From Marinomonas sargassi (GTDB taxonomy: Bacteria; Pseudomonadota; Gammaproteobacteria; Pseudomonadales; Marinomonadaceae), in the NCBI RefSeq assembly GCF_025716875.1, contig NZ_JAOVZB010000010.1, forward strand, positions 1 to 33,508: 33,508 nucleotides of DNA, given 5' to 3'. Below, piece after piece: positions 16,248-24,182 of the stretch. The number at the start of each line of letters is the position of its first letter. Position 1 is the stretch's first letter. A model generated the notes under the pieces. That model was not told the origin of the DNA. It did no database searches and saw only the letters and a list, made by a program, of their open reading frames with translations. Made by a program: the position numbers and the translations under genes.

Positions 16248-17264
16248 TTAATATCCCTCCTGATAATCTTCGACTTTCCCCGCAAAGACCCGATAGCCCC
16301 AAATCGTATAAGCACAAATTAACGGGACAAAAATACACACACCGGGCAGTAGGAATAGCAAGCTGGAATCTGGCGAAGCGGCCTGCCAAAAGGTCAATTG
16401 ACGCGGAATTAGGTAAGGGAATAGGCCAATGATCAAGCCAGCAAACCCAAGCAAAAATAATGCAGCGGAATACCAGAAAGGGCGGCTTTCATGGTTTTTT
16501 GTCTGATCATTTTCATCGTGAGCATCTAACCCTTTCCAAGCGAGTACACCCACAATGATGGTTAGAATTGGTAAAGGCGATAAAAGTAGAAAGTTGTAAT
16601 CCGTAAACCAGCGTTCACGTATTTCTGCTTGGCCAATCACAGTCCATAAGCTGACAACCACCATGGCGAACAGTGTGATAATGAGCAAATGCTTACCTAA
16701 TTTTGCAGCATGCTTTTGAACTCTGCCACGGCTTTTCATGAAGAGGTAGCAAGCGGCCAATAGGGCATAACCAGCCATAACAGCAAAACCTGTTACGACA
16801 GAAAATGGGGTTAACCAATGTAGGCTTGATAGGCTGTTACTCCCTTCGGGAACCCCTTGCACTACAGCGCCAAGAAGCATCCCTTGGCAAAACGCTGCGA
16901 TGGCAGAACCTGCACTAAAAGCAAAATCCCAGTAAGGCCGAGAGGTGTCGGATTTAAAGCGGTATTCAAAGGCGACACCACGGAAAATCAAAGCGAACAG
17001 CATCAGCATAATCGGTAAGTAAAAGGTGGACGTGATACCAGCATAAGCGGCAGGAAAGGCCGCAAATAGAATCACACCGCCAAAGACCAACCAAGTTTCA
17101 TTGCCATCCCACACGTGGGAAATAGAACGCATTAGATGATCTTTTTCCCCAGCTTGGTCAAACCATGGGAAAAGAATGCCTATACCCAAATCAAAGCCAT
17201 CCAACAAAACATACATAAAGATGGCAAAACCTAAAACGAGGAAGTAGAAAAAAGCTAAGTCCAT
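16248..17264 (-). CDS. cioB: Cytochrome bd quinol oxidase subunit II (CioB/CydB)
   Basis: The 338-aa subunit II has the typical start (MDLAFFYFLVLGFAIFMYVL, then DGFDLGIG) and the conserved VWDGNETWLVF and FRGVAFEYRFK. About 8-9 TM helices are visible. At 338 aa it is the short CioB type rather than the 379-aa E. coli CydB. Start and cioA stop overlap by one base (TAATG), indicating tight coupling. It forms the membrane oxidase that reduces O2 to water with quinol electrons. Confidence 0.95.
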   Translation of the reverse strand: MDLAFFYFLVLGFAIFMYVLLDGFDLGIGILFPWFDQAGEKDHLMRSISHVWDGNETWLVFGGVILFAAFPAAYAGITSTFYLPIMLMLFALIFRGVAFEYRFKSDTSRPYWDFAFSAGSAIAAFCQGMLLGAVVQGVPEGSNSLSSLHWLTPFSVVTGFAVMAGYALLAACYLFMKSRGRVQKHAAKLGKHLLIITLFAMVVVSLWTVIGQAEIRERWFTDYNFLLLSPLPILTIIVGVLAWKGLDAHDENDQTKNHESRPFWYSAALFLLGFAGLIIGLFPYLIPRQLTFWQAASPDSSLLFLLPGVCIFVPLICAYTIWGYRVFAGKVEDYQEGY

Positions 17265-18703
17265 TATGCAACTCCCTGTTCTGTGGGTTGACGTTCGTTA
17301 TTTTGTGCTTCTTTATTCTGTAAGGTTTTTACCCATGCTAAGGCGTAACCTGGGGCTTTCATGCCGATTAACTGATTTTCCAGTGTTGCCATTGTCGGTG
17401 GCCCTTTGCGTATCAGCTTGCCCATAAAATACAGATAAACCACAAACAGTAAGCTGTAGATGATGACAAACATAATGAAGGTAAAAAGCACTCGTTCAGC
17501 GGGTAATGGAGAGACGATATCTGCCGTACGTACTAGGTTGTAAACAATCCAAGGCTGGCGGCCAATTTCGACCACATACCAGCCAGCCAACACTGCAATC
17601 ACACCGGAAGGAGTAAACAGGGTCACTAAGGCTAGGAAAGGTTTGTTTTCAAATAAACGATCTTTGCGGCGCAGTAACAAGGCCAGTGCAGCAATGCCTA
17701 GCATACCGACACCAATCCCCACCATGACGCGGAATGACCAAAATACCAAGGGGACGTAAGGTCTGTCTTCTGGGGGAACGGCTTTCAAACCTTGGACTTC
17801 CCCGTCCCAAGAGTGAGTAAGAATCAAGCTACCAAGGTTAGGTATGCCGATTTGGTAATCGTTGGACTCTGTTTCCATGTTTGGCATCGCAAATAATACC
17901 AGCGGTACATTGGTTTCTTTCTCATGCCAAATACCTTCCATCGCTGCCAATTTTGTTGGTTGGTGTTCTTGTACATTTAAACCGTGCATGTCACCAATCC
18001 AAGTTTGTAGAGGGGTCAGCACTAAGGCGAACCACATGCACATGGATAAGCCTTTCTTAGCAAAAGGCAGGTGTTGCTTCTTCAATAAGTAATAAGCACT
18101 AATGCCAGCAACTACGAAGGTTGCGGTAATCAGTGAGGCGACAACCATGTGAGAAAGTCGATAAGGCATGGAAGGGTTGAAGATAACGGCCATCCAACTT
18201 TCTACTTCAAACTTACCATCGACAATTTTGTGGCCTGTGGGCGTTTGCATCCAAGAATTAGCCACTATGATCCAAAAGGCAGAGAACCAAGTGCCGACCA
18301 TTACAACAACCGTTGAAAGAAAATGCAGTTTACGACCGACCCTTTGCCAACCAAATAACATGACACCGAGAAAGCCTGCTTCCATGAAGAAAGCGGTCAG
18401 TACTTCGTAAGCCATTAAAGGCCCTAGAACGGCGCCTGTGATCTCAGAAAATTCCGAGAAGTTAGTACCAAACTCGTATGACAAGACAATGCCTGACACA
18501 ACGCCCATACCAAAGGTAATAGCGAAAGGTTTGATCCAGAACTTCGCCAGTTGTAAGTAATAAGGATTGTGTGTTTTGAGCCACAGGCCTTCCCAGATGG
18601 CAATCAAGGTGGCGAGCCCGATTGTGATACTAGGGAAGATAATGTGAAAGCTCACCGTAAAGGCGAACTGGAGTCGGGATAAGATAGCGACATCGAGATC
18701 CAT
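17264..18703 (-). CDS. cioA: Cytochrome bd quinol oxidase subunit I (CioA/CydA)
   Basis: The 479-aa subunit I carries all haem ligands: H20 (SFHIIFPS, b595), H185 (YRLSHMVV, b558) and the Met in FWSFRVMVG (b558). E100 and E108 of the proton path are also visible. The quinol loop is short (GDMHGLNVQEHQPTKLAAME), which places it in the CioA group, often relatively cyanide tolerant. I prefer the ATG at 18703: GGAG lies 7 bases upstream and the protein then begins MDLDVAILSRLQFAF like its relatives. The frame stays open 8 codons further to 18727. It leads the cioA-cioB-DUF2474 operon. Confidence 0.95.
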   Translation of the reverse strand: MDLDVAILSRLQFAFTVSFHIIFPSITIGLATLIAIWEGLWLKTHNPYYLQLAKFWIKPFAITFGMGVVSGIVLSYEFGTNFSEFSEITGAVLGPLMAYEVLTAFFMEAGFLGVMLFGWQRVGRKLHFLSTVVVMVGTWFSAFWIIVANSWMQTPTGHKIVDGKFEVESWMAVIFNPSMPYRLSHMVVASLITATFVVAGISAYYLLKKQHLPFAKKGLSMCMWFALVLTPLQTWIGDMHGLNVQEHQPTKLAAMEGIWHEKETNVPLVLFAMPNMETESNDYQIGIPNLGSLILTHSWDGEVQGLKAVPPEDRPYVPLVFWSFRVMVGIGVGMLGIAALALLLRRKDRLFENKPFLALVTLFTPSGVIAVLAGWYVVEIGRQPWIVYNLVRTADIVSPLPAERVLFTFIMFVIIYSLLFVVYLYFMGKLIRKGPPTMATLENQLIGMKAPGYALAWVKTLQNKEAQNNERQPTEQGVA

Positions 18704-18809
18704 AGTTGCTCCAAAAAGGTTATGCAAAAATAGTTATTTCAAATGCTAGGAGACCTTATTGGTCCCTATTGAAAAGAGAGAAGTAATGAGCTGAGAGCTT
18801 TGTTTGAAG

Positions 18810-18923
18810 TTACTTCTGCCTGACTCTAATGGCCCGCATTTGTTGAAGTGTTAATGGAAGGAGTGCCAAACCCATAATGCTAAAAAGTGCGATGACTTCT
18901 GTCATCAAAAAACCAGTATTCAT
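18810..18923 (-). CDS. Possible 37-aa single-TM protein upstream of cioA
   Basis: This small ORF encodes MNTGFLMTEVIALFSIMGLA, then LLPLTLQQMRAIRVRQK. It has one hydrophobic helix (about 6-26) and a basic C-terminus, a believable membrane micropeptide. It lies on the same strand as cioA, 107 bases upstream, and starts 28 bases from the FNR/Anr box. The ribosome site (GGGGC) is only fair. I do not recognise it. It could be a leader peptide, an oxidase accessory peptide, or a chance ORF. Confidence 0.4.
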   Translation of the reverse strand: MNTGFLMTEVIALFSIMGLALLPLTLQQMRAIRVRQK

Positions 18924-18950
18924 AACGCTTGCCCCGTTAGTAAATAAACA

Positions 18951-18964
18951 TTGATGTAGATCAA
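18951..18964. promoter_or_regulatory. FNR/Anr box
   Basis: TTGATGTAGATCAA is a perfect match to the TTGAT-N4-ATCAA consensus of FNR/Anr. It lies between the divergent cioAB operon and the histidine kinase gene. It could activate or repress either direction; the micro-ORF start is 28 bases to the left and the kinase ATG 151 bases to the right. Oxygen-linked control of a terminal oxidase is the natural reading. Confidence 0.8.
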
Positions 18965-19092
18965 TAGACTTGTTTTAGTCATAGCAATTGATAGGCCAAT
19001 TCGAGCGGGTTTTTAAACTCATGATTTATAAGTAAAATATTTAAGTTTTGCTTGTTATGTAAAAGAAGTTTACGATTTGTTGATCTCTTTGG

Positions 19093-19109
19093 TGTAAACG
19101 AGGTTTACA
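19093..19109 (+). promoter_or_regulatory. Inverted repeat at the ribosome site of the histidine kinase gene
   Basis: TGTAAACGAGGTTTACA is a perfect 7-bp inverted repeat around GAG. It ends 5 bases before the ATG at 19115. A third GTTTAC lies at 19068-19073. The only Shine-Dalgarno-like GAGG is in the centre, so the element may be an operator, or a hairpin that hides the ribosome site. Confidence 0.5.
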
Positions 19110-19114
19110 GTCTT

Positions 19115-21016
19115 ATGCTTTCATTACTCTTCGAAATTGCCATGTTGGTGTCCAGTGTGTGCGGATTTTTTGTAGCGGCATGGCTCATGTGGCGAGCACA
19201 AAAGCAAGGTGACTTACAGGCCTTAGCAGGCTTTGCCACCATGATGGCGATCTGGTGTTTGGGTCATGTGTTGTTATTACAGGGTTACCATTTGGCTGGT
19301 GTATTGGTTGTATTGGCGAACCCTCTGATGCCGACTTTCTTTTTGCATTTCGCCTTATGCTTTGTGAATTCTGAACCTGTGCAAAACCGCTTTTTAGATA
19401 GGCTGCGGGACGTGCTTCCTTGGTTGTATGTTATCAGTGGTTTTGTGGTGCTAGAAAGCTGGTGGCGGGGCGGTGGCGATGTGATTAGCACGGCGGATTT
19501 AGACGCCTTTTTTGTGTTCACCGACGCTGGCATCTTGAACCTTGCTTATACCGTATTGATAGGAGTTGCTGCCCACAGCATCTTGTTATTTGGTTGGTAT
19601 CGACACCAAGGCAATAAAAAGCGATCTATCTTGGCGATGTTTGGCGTTGGCGCGTGGGGGTTATTGCTCGCCACCAGTTTTGTTTTCCCATCTTTCGGCA
19701 TGAACTGGTTTCCTTATCCCATGCTGTTATTGCCCAGCTATTTATTGTTGTTGGTGTATGGTGTGGTGCGTTACCAGATTTTATCTGTGAACGCCTTTGC
19801 GAACCGTGCCTTGCTTTGGCTGGCCATGATGCTGGTGGTTTTTTGTCTGATTGCTGTGATCAGCGTGGTGTCTGGTCAGGTGGGGCTGCAAGCCTTGGCA
19901 AACGTACCTAGCTGGCAGTTATGGCTCTATTCTTTACTTCTTCTGGTGATGACTGCGGTGATTTACCAGCCATTGAATCGCTTAATTTCCCGTCTCATTT
20001 ACCCCGGTGCCATGTTGAATGAACAGGTGCTAGAAAATTGGTCTAGCCATTTAAAAGAAGCACAAGATTGGCCCGCTCTTATCGCCATAGGCGAAAGACT
20101 GTTGTCAGCACAAATTCGTCGAAATGTTCAGATTAATATGCCATTTAGTGATGATATAGCAGTTAAAACTGATTTAGCCATCAGGCTTTCACACGATCAA
20201 AATGGCTGGCGATTTATCCTGATCGGCTGGGAGGACGCTAGCCCAGGGATGCGCCTAACAGCGGAAGTATTTGCTTCTCTTTATGCGAACAGTTGTGGCT
20301 TGTTGGACAGGTCTCTTGCATTGGCTGCAGCGGAACGAAAACGTCTGGATGAACAGCACCTTGTTGAGCTTGGTGGCTTATCTGCGGCGGTGGCCCATGA
20401 GCTGCGAAACCCTTTGAATATTATTGCCATGGCATCCCATGATTCGCCGCCAGAAACTCGTCAACACATTCAAACTCAGTTAAACCGAGCAGATCGTTTG
20501 GTAAGCGATATGTTGGTGTACTCCGGTGGTTTGACCCTGCAGCGTTCTCCTACACCGTTGCGAGCACTCATCACCAGTGTATTAGCCCAATCGTCATTGG
20601 AGAATATCCATTACGACATACAGGTAGACGATGCACTTGAATTAGATGCTGACCCTCAACGTCTTCAGCAGGTGTTTATTAACTTGATCGATAACGCTAC
20701 GGCTTTTCTACGTAATCAAGCAGATAGCAGGTTGTGTATTGAGGCGACGTTGGAAGCGGAATCCTTGATTATCCAAATACACAATAATGGCCCCGAGATT
20801 GATAAAACACTGCAAGGTGGTGCCTTGTTTCAGCCTTTTGTGACCAAACGCGCTGGTGGCAGTGGCTTAGGATTGGCGATTGTACGTCGCATTATTGACG
20901 CCCATGGTGGGCGTATTTTCCATCGCGTAGACACAGGTTGGCCAGTGACATTTGAAATTGTCTTACCGAATAAACAGACACAAGAAGAAAAACAGGAACA
21001 ACAGAATGCAGAATAA
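19115..21016 (+). CDS. Membrane sensor histidine kinase
   Basis: About 633 aa. The N-terminal region (residues 1-270) holds eight or so hydrophobic helices, like a 7TM/PrsK-type sensor module, with no large periplasmic domain. A linker of about 100 residues follows. The HisKA H-box is AAVAHELRNPLN with phospho-acceptor H428. The HATPase domain shows the N-box (NLIDNATAFL), a G1-like NGPE and G2 GGSGLGLAIVRRI. I choose the ATG at 19115 (MLSLLFEIAM) because it begins at the first TM helix; the frame is open upstream to a TTG at 19052. It overlaps the response regulator by 11 bases. It diverges from cioAB, so it may sense redox or respiratory state; this is inference. Confidence 0.9.
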   Translation: MLSLLFEIAMLVSSVCGFFVAAWLMWRAQKQGDLQALAGFATMMAIWCLGHVLLLQGYHLAGVLVVLANPLMPTFFLHFALCFVNSEPVQNRFLDRLRDVLPWLYVISGFVVLESWWRGGGDVISTADLDAFFVFTDAGILNLAYTVLIGVAAHSILLFGWYRHQGNKKRSILAMFGVGAWGLLLATSFVFPSFGMNWFPYPMLLLPSYLLLLVYGVVRYQILSVNAFANRALLWLAMMLVVFCLIAVISVVSGQVGLQALANVPSWQLWLYSLLLLVMTAVIYQPLNRLISRLIYPGAMLNEQVLENWSSHLKEAQDWPALIAIGERLLSAQIRRNVQINMPFSDDIAVKTDLAIRLSHDQNGWRFILIGWEDASPGMRLTAEVFASLYANSCGLLDRSLALAAAERKRLDEQHLVELGGLSAAVAHELRNPLNIIAMASHDSPPETRQHIQTQLNRADRLVSDMLVYSGGLTLQRSPTPLRALITSVLAQSSLENIHYDIQVDDALELDADPQRLQQVFINLIDNATAFLRNQADSRLCIEATLEAESLIIQIHNNGPEIDKTLQGGALFQPFVTKRAGGSGLGLAIVRRIIDAHGGRIFHRVDTGWPVTFEIVLPNKQTQEEKQEQQNAE

Positions 21017-22373
21017 AATTTTATTGGTGGATGACGAACCTGCGTTCCGAGAATTGGCAGGGCGTTGGTTGGCCAAGCAAGATTACCATGTCAAAGCGGT
21101 TGGCAGCCTAGAAGAATCCCGTGAGGCGATTGGCAAATTTGACGCGGATTTGGTCTTGTTAGATTTGTCTATGCCGCCGCATTTTGATCCTCAAGTGACA
21201 TTAGACGCCATGCCTGAGTTTGAAGGTCGCCCCGTGATTATTATTACCGGTCACGCGGATCGTGAATTGGCGTTAAAGGCGGTTGAATTGGGGGCTTGGG
21301 ACTTTATCGCCAAACCTATAGATCCAGACATGCTAGCGGTCGTAGTGCGTCGAGCGATTACCAAAACCACACTGGAGAGGGAGTTAAACCAGCTCAAGCA
21401 ATCTACTCAACAAACCCAAGGTGCGGCCTCTTATATTGGTCATTCGGTTAGCTCACAAAAAATTCGCGCCTTGATCGAGCGTATTGCACCAACGAACGTG
21501 CGTGTTTTAGTCACTGGGCCATCGGGCACAGGAAAAGAAGTGATTTCGAGAGCTCTGCATGACTTGAGCCTCCGAGCGAGTAAAGCCTTTGTTTCTGTTC
21601 ACTGTGGTGCAATTCCCGCGGACTTGTTGGAAAGCGAGTTGTTTGGCTATGTGAAGGGAGCTTTCACAGGGGCGGAAAAAGACAAAGTTGGCTTATTAAG
21701 CTTGGCTGATGGCGGCACATTATTCCTAGATGAAATTGGTGAAATGCCACTGGCGATGCAAGTCAAACTGCTGCGAGTATTGCAAGAAGGCACCTTTTTT
21801 CCAGTTGGTGGGCGAGAGCAAAAACACATCGATATTCGAGTTGTTTCAGCGACCAACGCAGACTTGCTGAGCAAGGTGCAAGAGGGCAGTTTTCGGGAAG
21901 ATCTGTATTACCGAATCAAAGGCGTCAACATTGAAACGCAGGCTTTATCAGAACGTTTAGAAGACGTTCCTGTTTTATTACAGGCGTTCCTTAAACACTT
22001 AGAAACACAACAATCGAAAACCCTACAACTATCATCAGAAGCCATGCAATGGTTTCGTGAACAGGCATGGCAAGGTAACGTGCGGGAACTTAGAAACGCC
22101 TTGGAAAGTGTTGCTTCTATATCCCCTACAGGGCGAATGACTATGGAAGACATTCAACTGCTTTACCCAAGTGATGATATCGCAAGCAATAGGCAAGCGA
22201 GCAACTCTTCTTCTAGCAGTGAAATTACACTGGATGAACAGGTTCGAGAACTGGAAATACGCCTCATCCATAACGCCCTAGAAAAACACCAAGGGAACCG
22301 TACCCAAGCCGCCAAACAACTTGGTATTTCACGGCAAGGGCTAATCAAGAAAATAGAGAGATATGGGTTGTGA
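21006..22373 (+). CDS. Sigma-54-dependent response regulator (NtrC family)
   Basis: At 455 aa this has the three NtrC-type parts. The receiver domain has D53 as phospho-acceptor (LVLLDLSMPP), an acidic pair in VDDEP and K103. The AAA+ domain has Walker A GPSGTGKE (K177), the sigma-54 contact loop GAFTGA (218-223) and the Walker B LFLDEIGE. A C-terminal Fis-type HTH contains NRTQAAKQLGISRQGLIKK. ATG at 21006 has AGGA upstream and lies inside the end of the kinase gene. It should activate sigma-54 promoters in response to the kinase. Targets are unknown; the neighbouring kinase and cio promoter regions are candidates. Confidence 0.93.
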   Translation: MQNKILLVDDEPAFRELAGRWLAKQDYHVKAVGSLEESREAIGKFDADLVLLDLSMPPHFDPQVTLDAMPEFEGRPVIIITGHADRELALKAVELGAWDFIAKPIDPDMLAVVVRRAITKTTLERELNQLKQSTQQTQGAASYIGHSVSSQKIRALIERIAPTNVRVLVTGPSGTGKEVISRALHDLSLRASKAFVSVHCGAIPADLLESELFGYVKGAFTGAEKDKVGLLSLADGGTLFLDEIGEMPLAMQVKLLRVLQEGTFFPVGGREQKHIDIRVVSATNADLLSKVQEGSFREDLYYRIKGVNIETQALSERLEDVPVLLQAFLKHLETQQSKTLQLSSEAMQWFREQAWQGNVRELRNALESVASISPTGRMTMEDIQLLYPSDDIASNRQASNSSSSSEITLDEQVRELEIRLIHNALEKHQGNRTQAAKQLGISRQGLIKKIERYGL

Positions 22374-22389
22374 TTGCGACTGATTTGGG

Positions 22390-22488
22390 TGGCTAGAACA
22401 TAACACATTCGCTCCACGCGCAAGCGCGAAAAGTCGCTGAACTGTGCTATGTTCCTGTCTAGCCAAGTGCTTGTCTTTAAAGGCACTT
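22390..22488. other. Nested hairpins between convergent genes
   Basis: The outer stem TGGCTAG (22390-22396) pairs with CTAGCCA (22459-22465). The next stem AACATA (22397-22402) pairs with TATGTT (22448-22453), then CACA with TGTG, with a 5-base bulge (22454-22458). The loop holds CGCGC-AA-GCGCG. A second hairpin, AAGTGC (22465-22470) with GCACTT (22483-22488), follows. Together they probably end both converging transcripts, though neither has a clear T run. Confidence 0.5.
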
Positions 22489-22490
22489 AT

Positions 22491-24065
22491 TTAAGCGTCA
22501 CCGGAACTGGAATCACCATCAATCCAATCTAAAGCTGAAGCGAGTTCGACGTAGTCTTGGTATTGAGCAGGTATGACACCAGAATATTTCTCAACATTAT
22601 ATAAGTCTTTGAGGTAGCTAATGGCTACACTTTCCTCTGAATTACAACTTTGTAGAGCCTCTTTAAAACCATAGAAAGGTTTCTTTTTTGGAGGGTTATC
22701 ATTGTGTTCTTGATCGAAAAAGCCAATAGTTTCATTTGTATCGAAGTGTGATGAGAAAATCTCGATTAAGTATGTAAAAAATGATGCCTCATAAACTTTA
22801 TTATCATTATAGTAAAGTGTTCCGCCATATCGCTTGAAATCTACTTCTACTAGGATGTTGGATTTATACTTATGAAATCGATTTTGGATGTACGTTACTA
22901 ACTTTTCTTCATTTTTTGATTCAAATAACTCGGAAACAATTCTCAAAAACTGTTCGCTATCTTCTTCGTAAAAACATAATAAGGTCGTTAGCATTAACAG
23001 ATCAATGTTAGAGCCTGAAGGCATATTTGATAATATAGCTATGGCTCGATCCGCAATTTGGATGGCTGTTCTTGGCTGCATTTTAAAAGCATCTAAAACC
23101 ACGGAAATATTTCGTAAAGTCGCCTTGCCATCTGGGTTGGGCGGCAGAATTTTTACACCTCTTTCGTCTAAAAAAGCACCTGATAATTTCGTGTGATCAA
23201 CGTGTGCTTCCAAAAAGCCTTTTAAGTCTGGCGCTTTTAAACTGAAACGACTGTCAAAGAAACGGCCAAGATAAAGTTGAGCATTGAAACCTTCGCCATA
23301 AATGGCTTTGACCGCGTGTTGAAGTTGCTCCGTGTCGGTGGCGACAACAAAGACAATGCCTTCAATATCGAAAATATGTTTGATGGTTTCCAGCATTTCT
23401 ACCGCATAGCTTGGACGACAGCGGTCGAGTTCATCGATGAAAATGAAAGCTGGGTATTGCTTGTTGCCTTGTGGGTTATCTGTAATGAAAGAAACCCATT
23501 CGGCAACACTAATTTTTAAATCATCAATTGCTTTCGATTTCTCCTCATGTTCATCGAGCAAGTGTGTGACCGCATCTGCCGCCACGTCACTTAAATCAAT
23601 GAAGTCTTCGTCCCCAAAGTACTTTTTAGAAAATGTTTTTATTAGAGCAGGCGTGGCTGCTTTTAATAAGCCAATGACTCTTTTAGGAACGGTGAAATCA
23701 GATTTGGCTTCATCTATGTCTGCTTGCTCTTTAAGCTGACTTATCACAGAAGAAATTACGGTCATTAATGGATCGTCGGAGTAGTCTTGTTTCCATGCAT
23801 CAATGTACACAGTGGGGAAATGCTCTTTTAAATCTTCTGACCAGCGCTTTAGAAAATAGGTTTTACCTGAACCCCATTCGGAATTGAGATTCAGTACATA
23901 ATTACGTTTTACTTCCTTAGAAGTGCTAGGTGGTGTATAGCCCTCATTGGCTAAGAAGTTCGTTAAAAATAGTGCGTACTGCGCGCGACCAAGCGTATCT
24001 TTCGGAAACCCTTCGCCTTCTATAAATGTTTCTTGAGACCAGTCTATATCTGCTTTGGTCAACAT
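22491..24065 (-). CDS. KAP-family P-loop NTPase
   Basis: This 524-aa protein has the KAP NTPase (PF07693) hallmarks. The N-terminal DTLGRAQYALFLTNFLA is typical. Walker A is NSEWGSGKT (K68) and Walker B is FIFIDELDRCRPSYAVEMLE (D211, D214). The segment at about 128-150 may contain short helices instead of the paired TM insert seen in many KAP proteins. The C-terminal 250 residues are unassigned. KAP ATPases occur in phage exclusion and other defence or membrane-associated systems, but no partner gene is adjacent. It is a solitary gene between hairpins, with AT-rich codon use compared with the two-component genes next to it, suggesting acquisition by transfer. Confidence 0.88.
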   Translation of the reverse strand: MLTKADIDWSQETFIEGEGFPKDTLGRAQYALFLTNFLANEGYTPPSTSKEVKRNYVLNLNSEWGSGKTYFLKRWSEDLKEHFPTVYIDAWKQDYSDDPLMTVISSVISQLKEQADIDEAKSDFTVPKRVIGLLKAATPALIKTFSKKYFGDEDFIDLSDVAADAVTHLLDEHEEKSKAIDDLKISVAEWVSFITDNPQGNKQYPAFIFIDELDRCRPSYAVEMLETIKHIFDIEGIVFVVATDTEQLQHAVKAIYGEGFNAQLYLGRFFDSRFSLKAPDLKGFLEAHVDHTKLSGAFLDERGVKILPPNPDGKATLRNISVVLDAFKMQPRTAIQIADRAIAILSNMPSGSNIDLLMLTTLLCFYEEDSEQFLRIVSELFESKNEEKLVTYIQNRFHKYKSNILVEVDFKRYGGTLYYNDNKVYEASFFTYLIEIFSSHFDTNETIGFFDQEHNDNPPKKKPFYGFKEALQSCNSEESVAISYLKDLYNVEKYSGVIPAQYQDYVELASALDWIDGDSSSGDA

Positions 24066-24130
24066 TTTCTTACTTCCCTGCTACTTAATTGGTGTGAGGT
24101 ACTTTATATCTAAACTCATCAAAAACACAA

Positions 24131-24165
24131 AAAAAAGGTGGGCTTGTTTAGGGCCCACCTTTTTT
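24131..24165. terminator. Bidirectional-looking terminator after the solute-binding gene
   Basis: A 13-bp stem (24131-24143 with 24153-24165) has an A run on one side and a T run on the other. On the minus strand it ends the chemoreceptor/solute-binding protein transcript, before the KAP gene on the same strand. Confidence 0.85.
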
Positions 24166-24182
24166 ATTTCGATATTTAGAGG

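Noticed and set aside
16111..16389. 92-aa version of the protein after cioB
   Set aside because: Its first 48 codons overlap cioB in another frame; the ATG at 16245 has an excellent ribosome site and gives a DUF2474-sized product.
19052..19114. Longer N-terminus of the histidine kinase from TTG
   Set aside because: The extra 21 residues have no family similarity, the TTG lacks a ribosome site, and the sequence holds a palindrome better explained as regulatory.
22390..22465. Integron attC site
   Set aside because: The bulged stem and TAACACATTCG start recall attC, but the right core reads GCTATG rather than GTTRRRY, there is no unpaired central spacer, and no integrase or cassette array is present.
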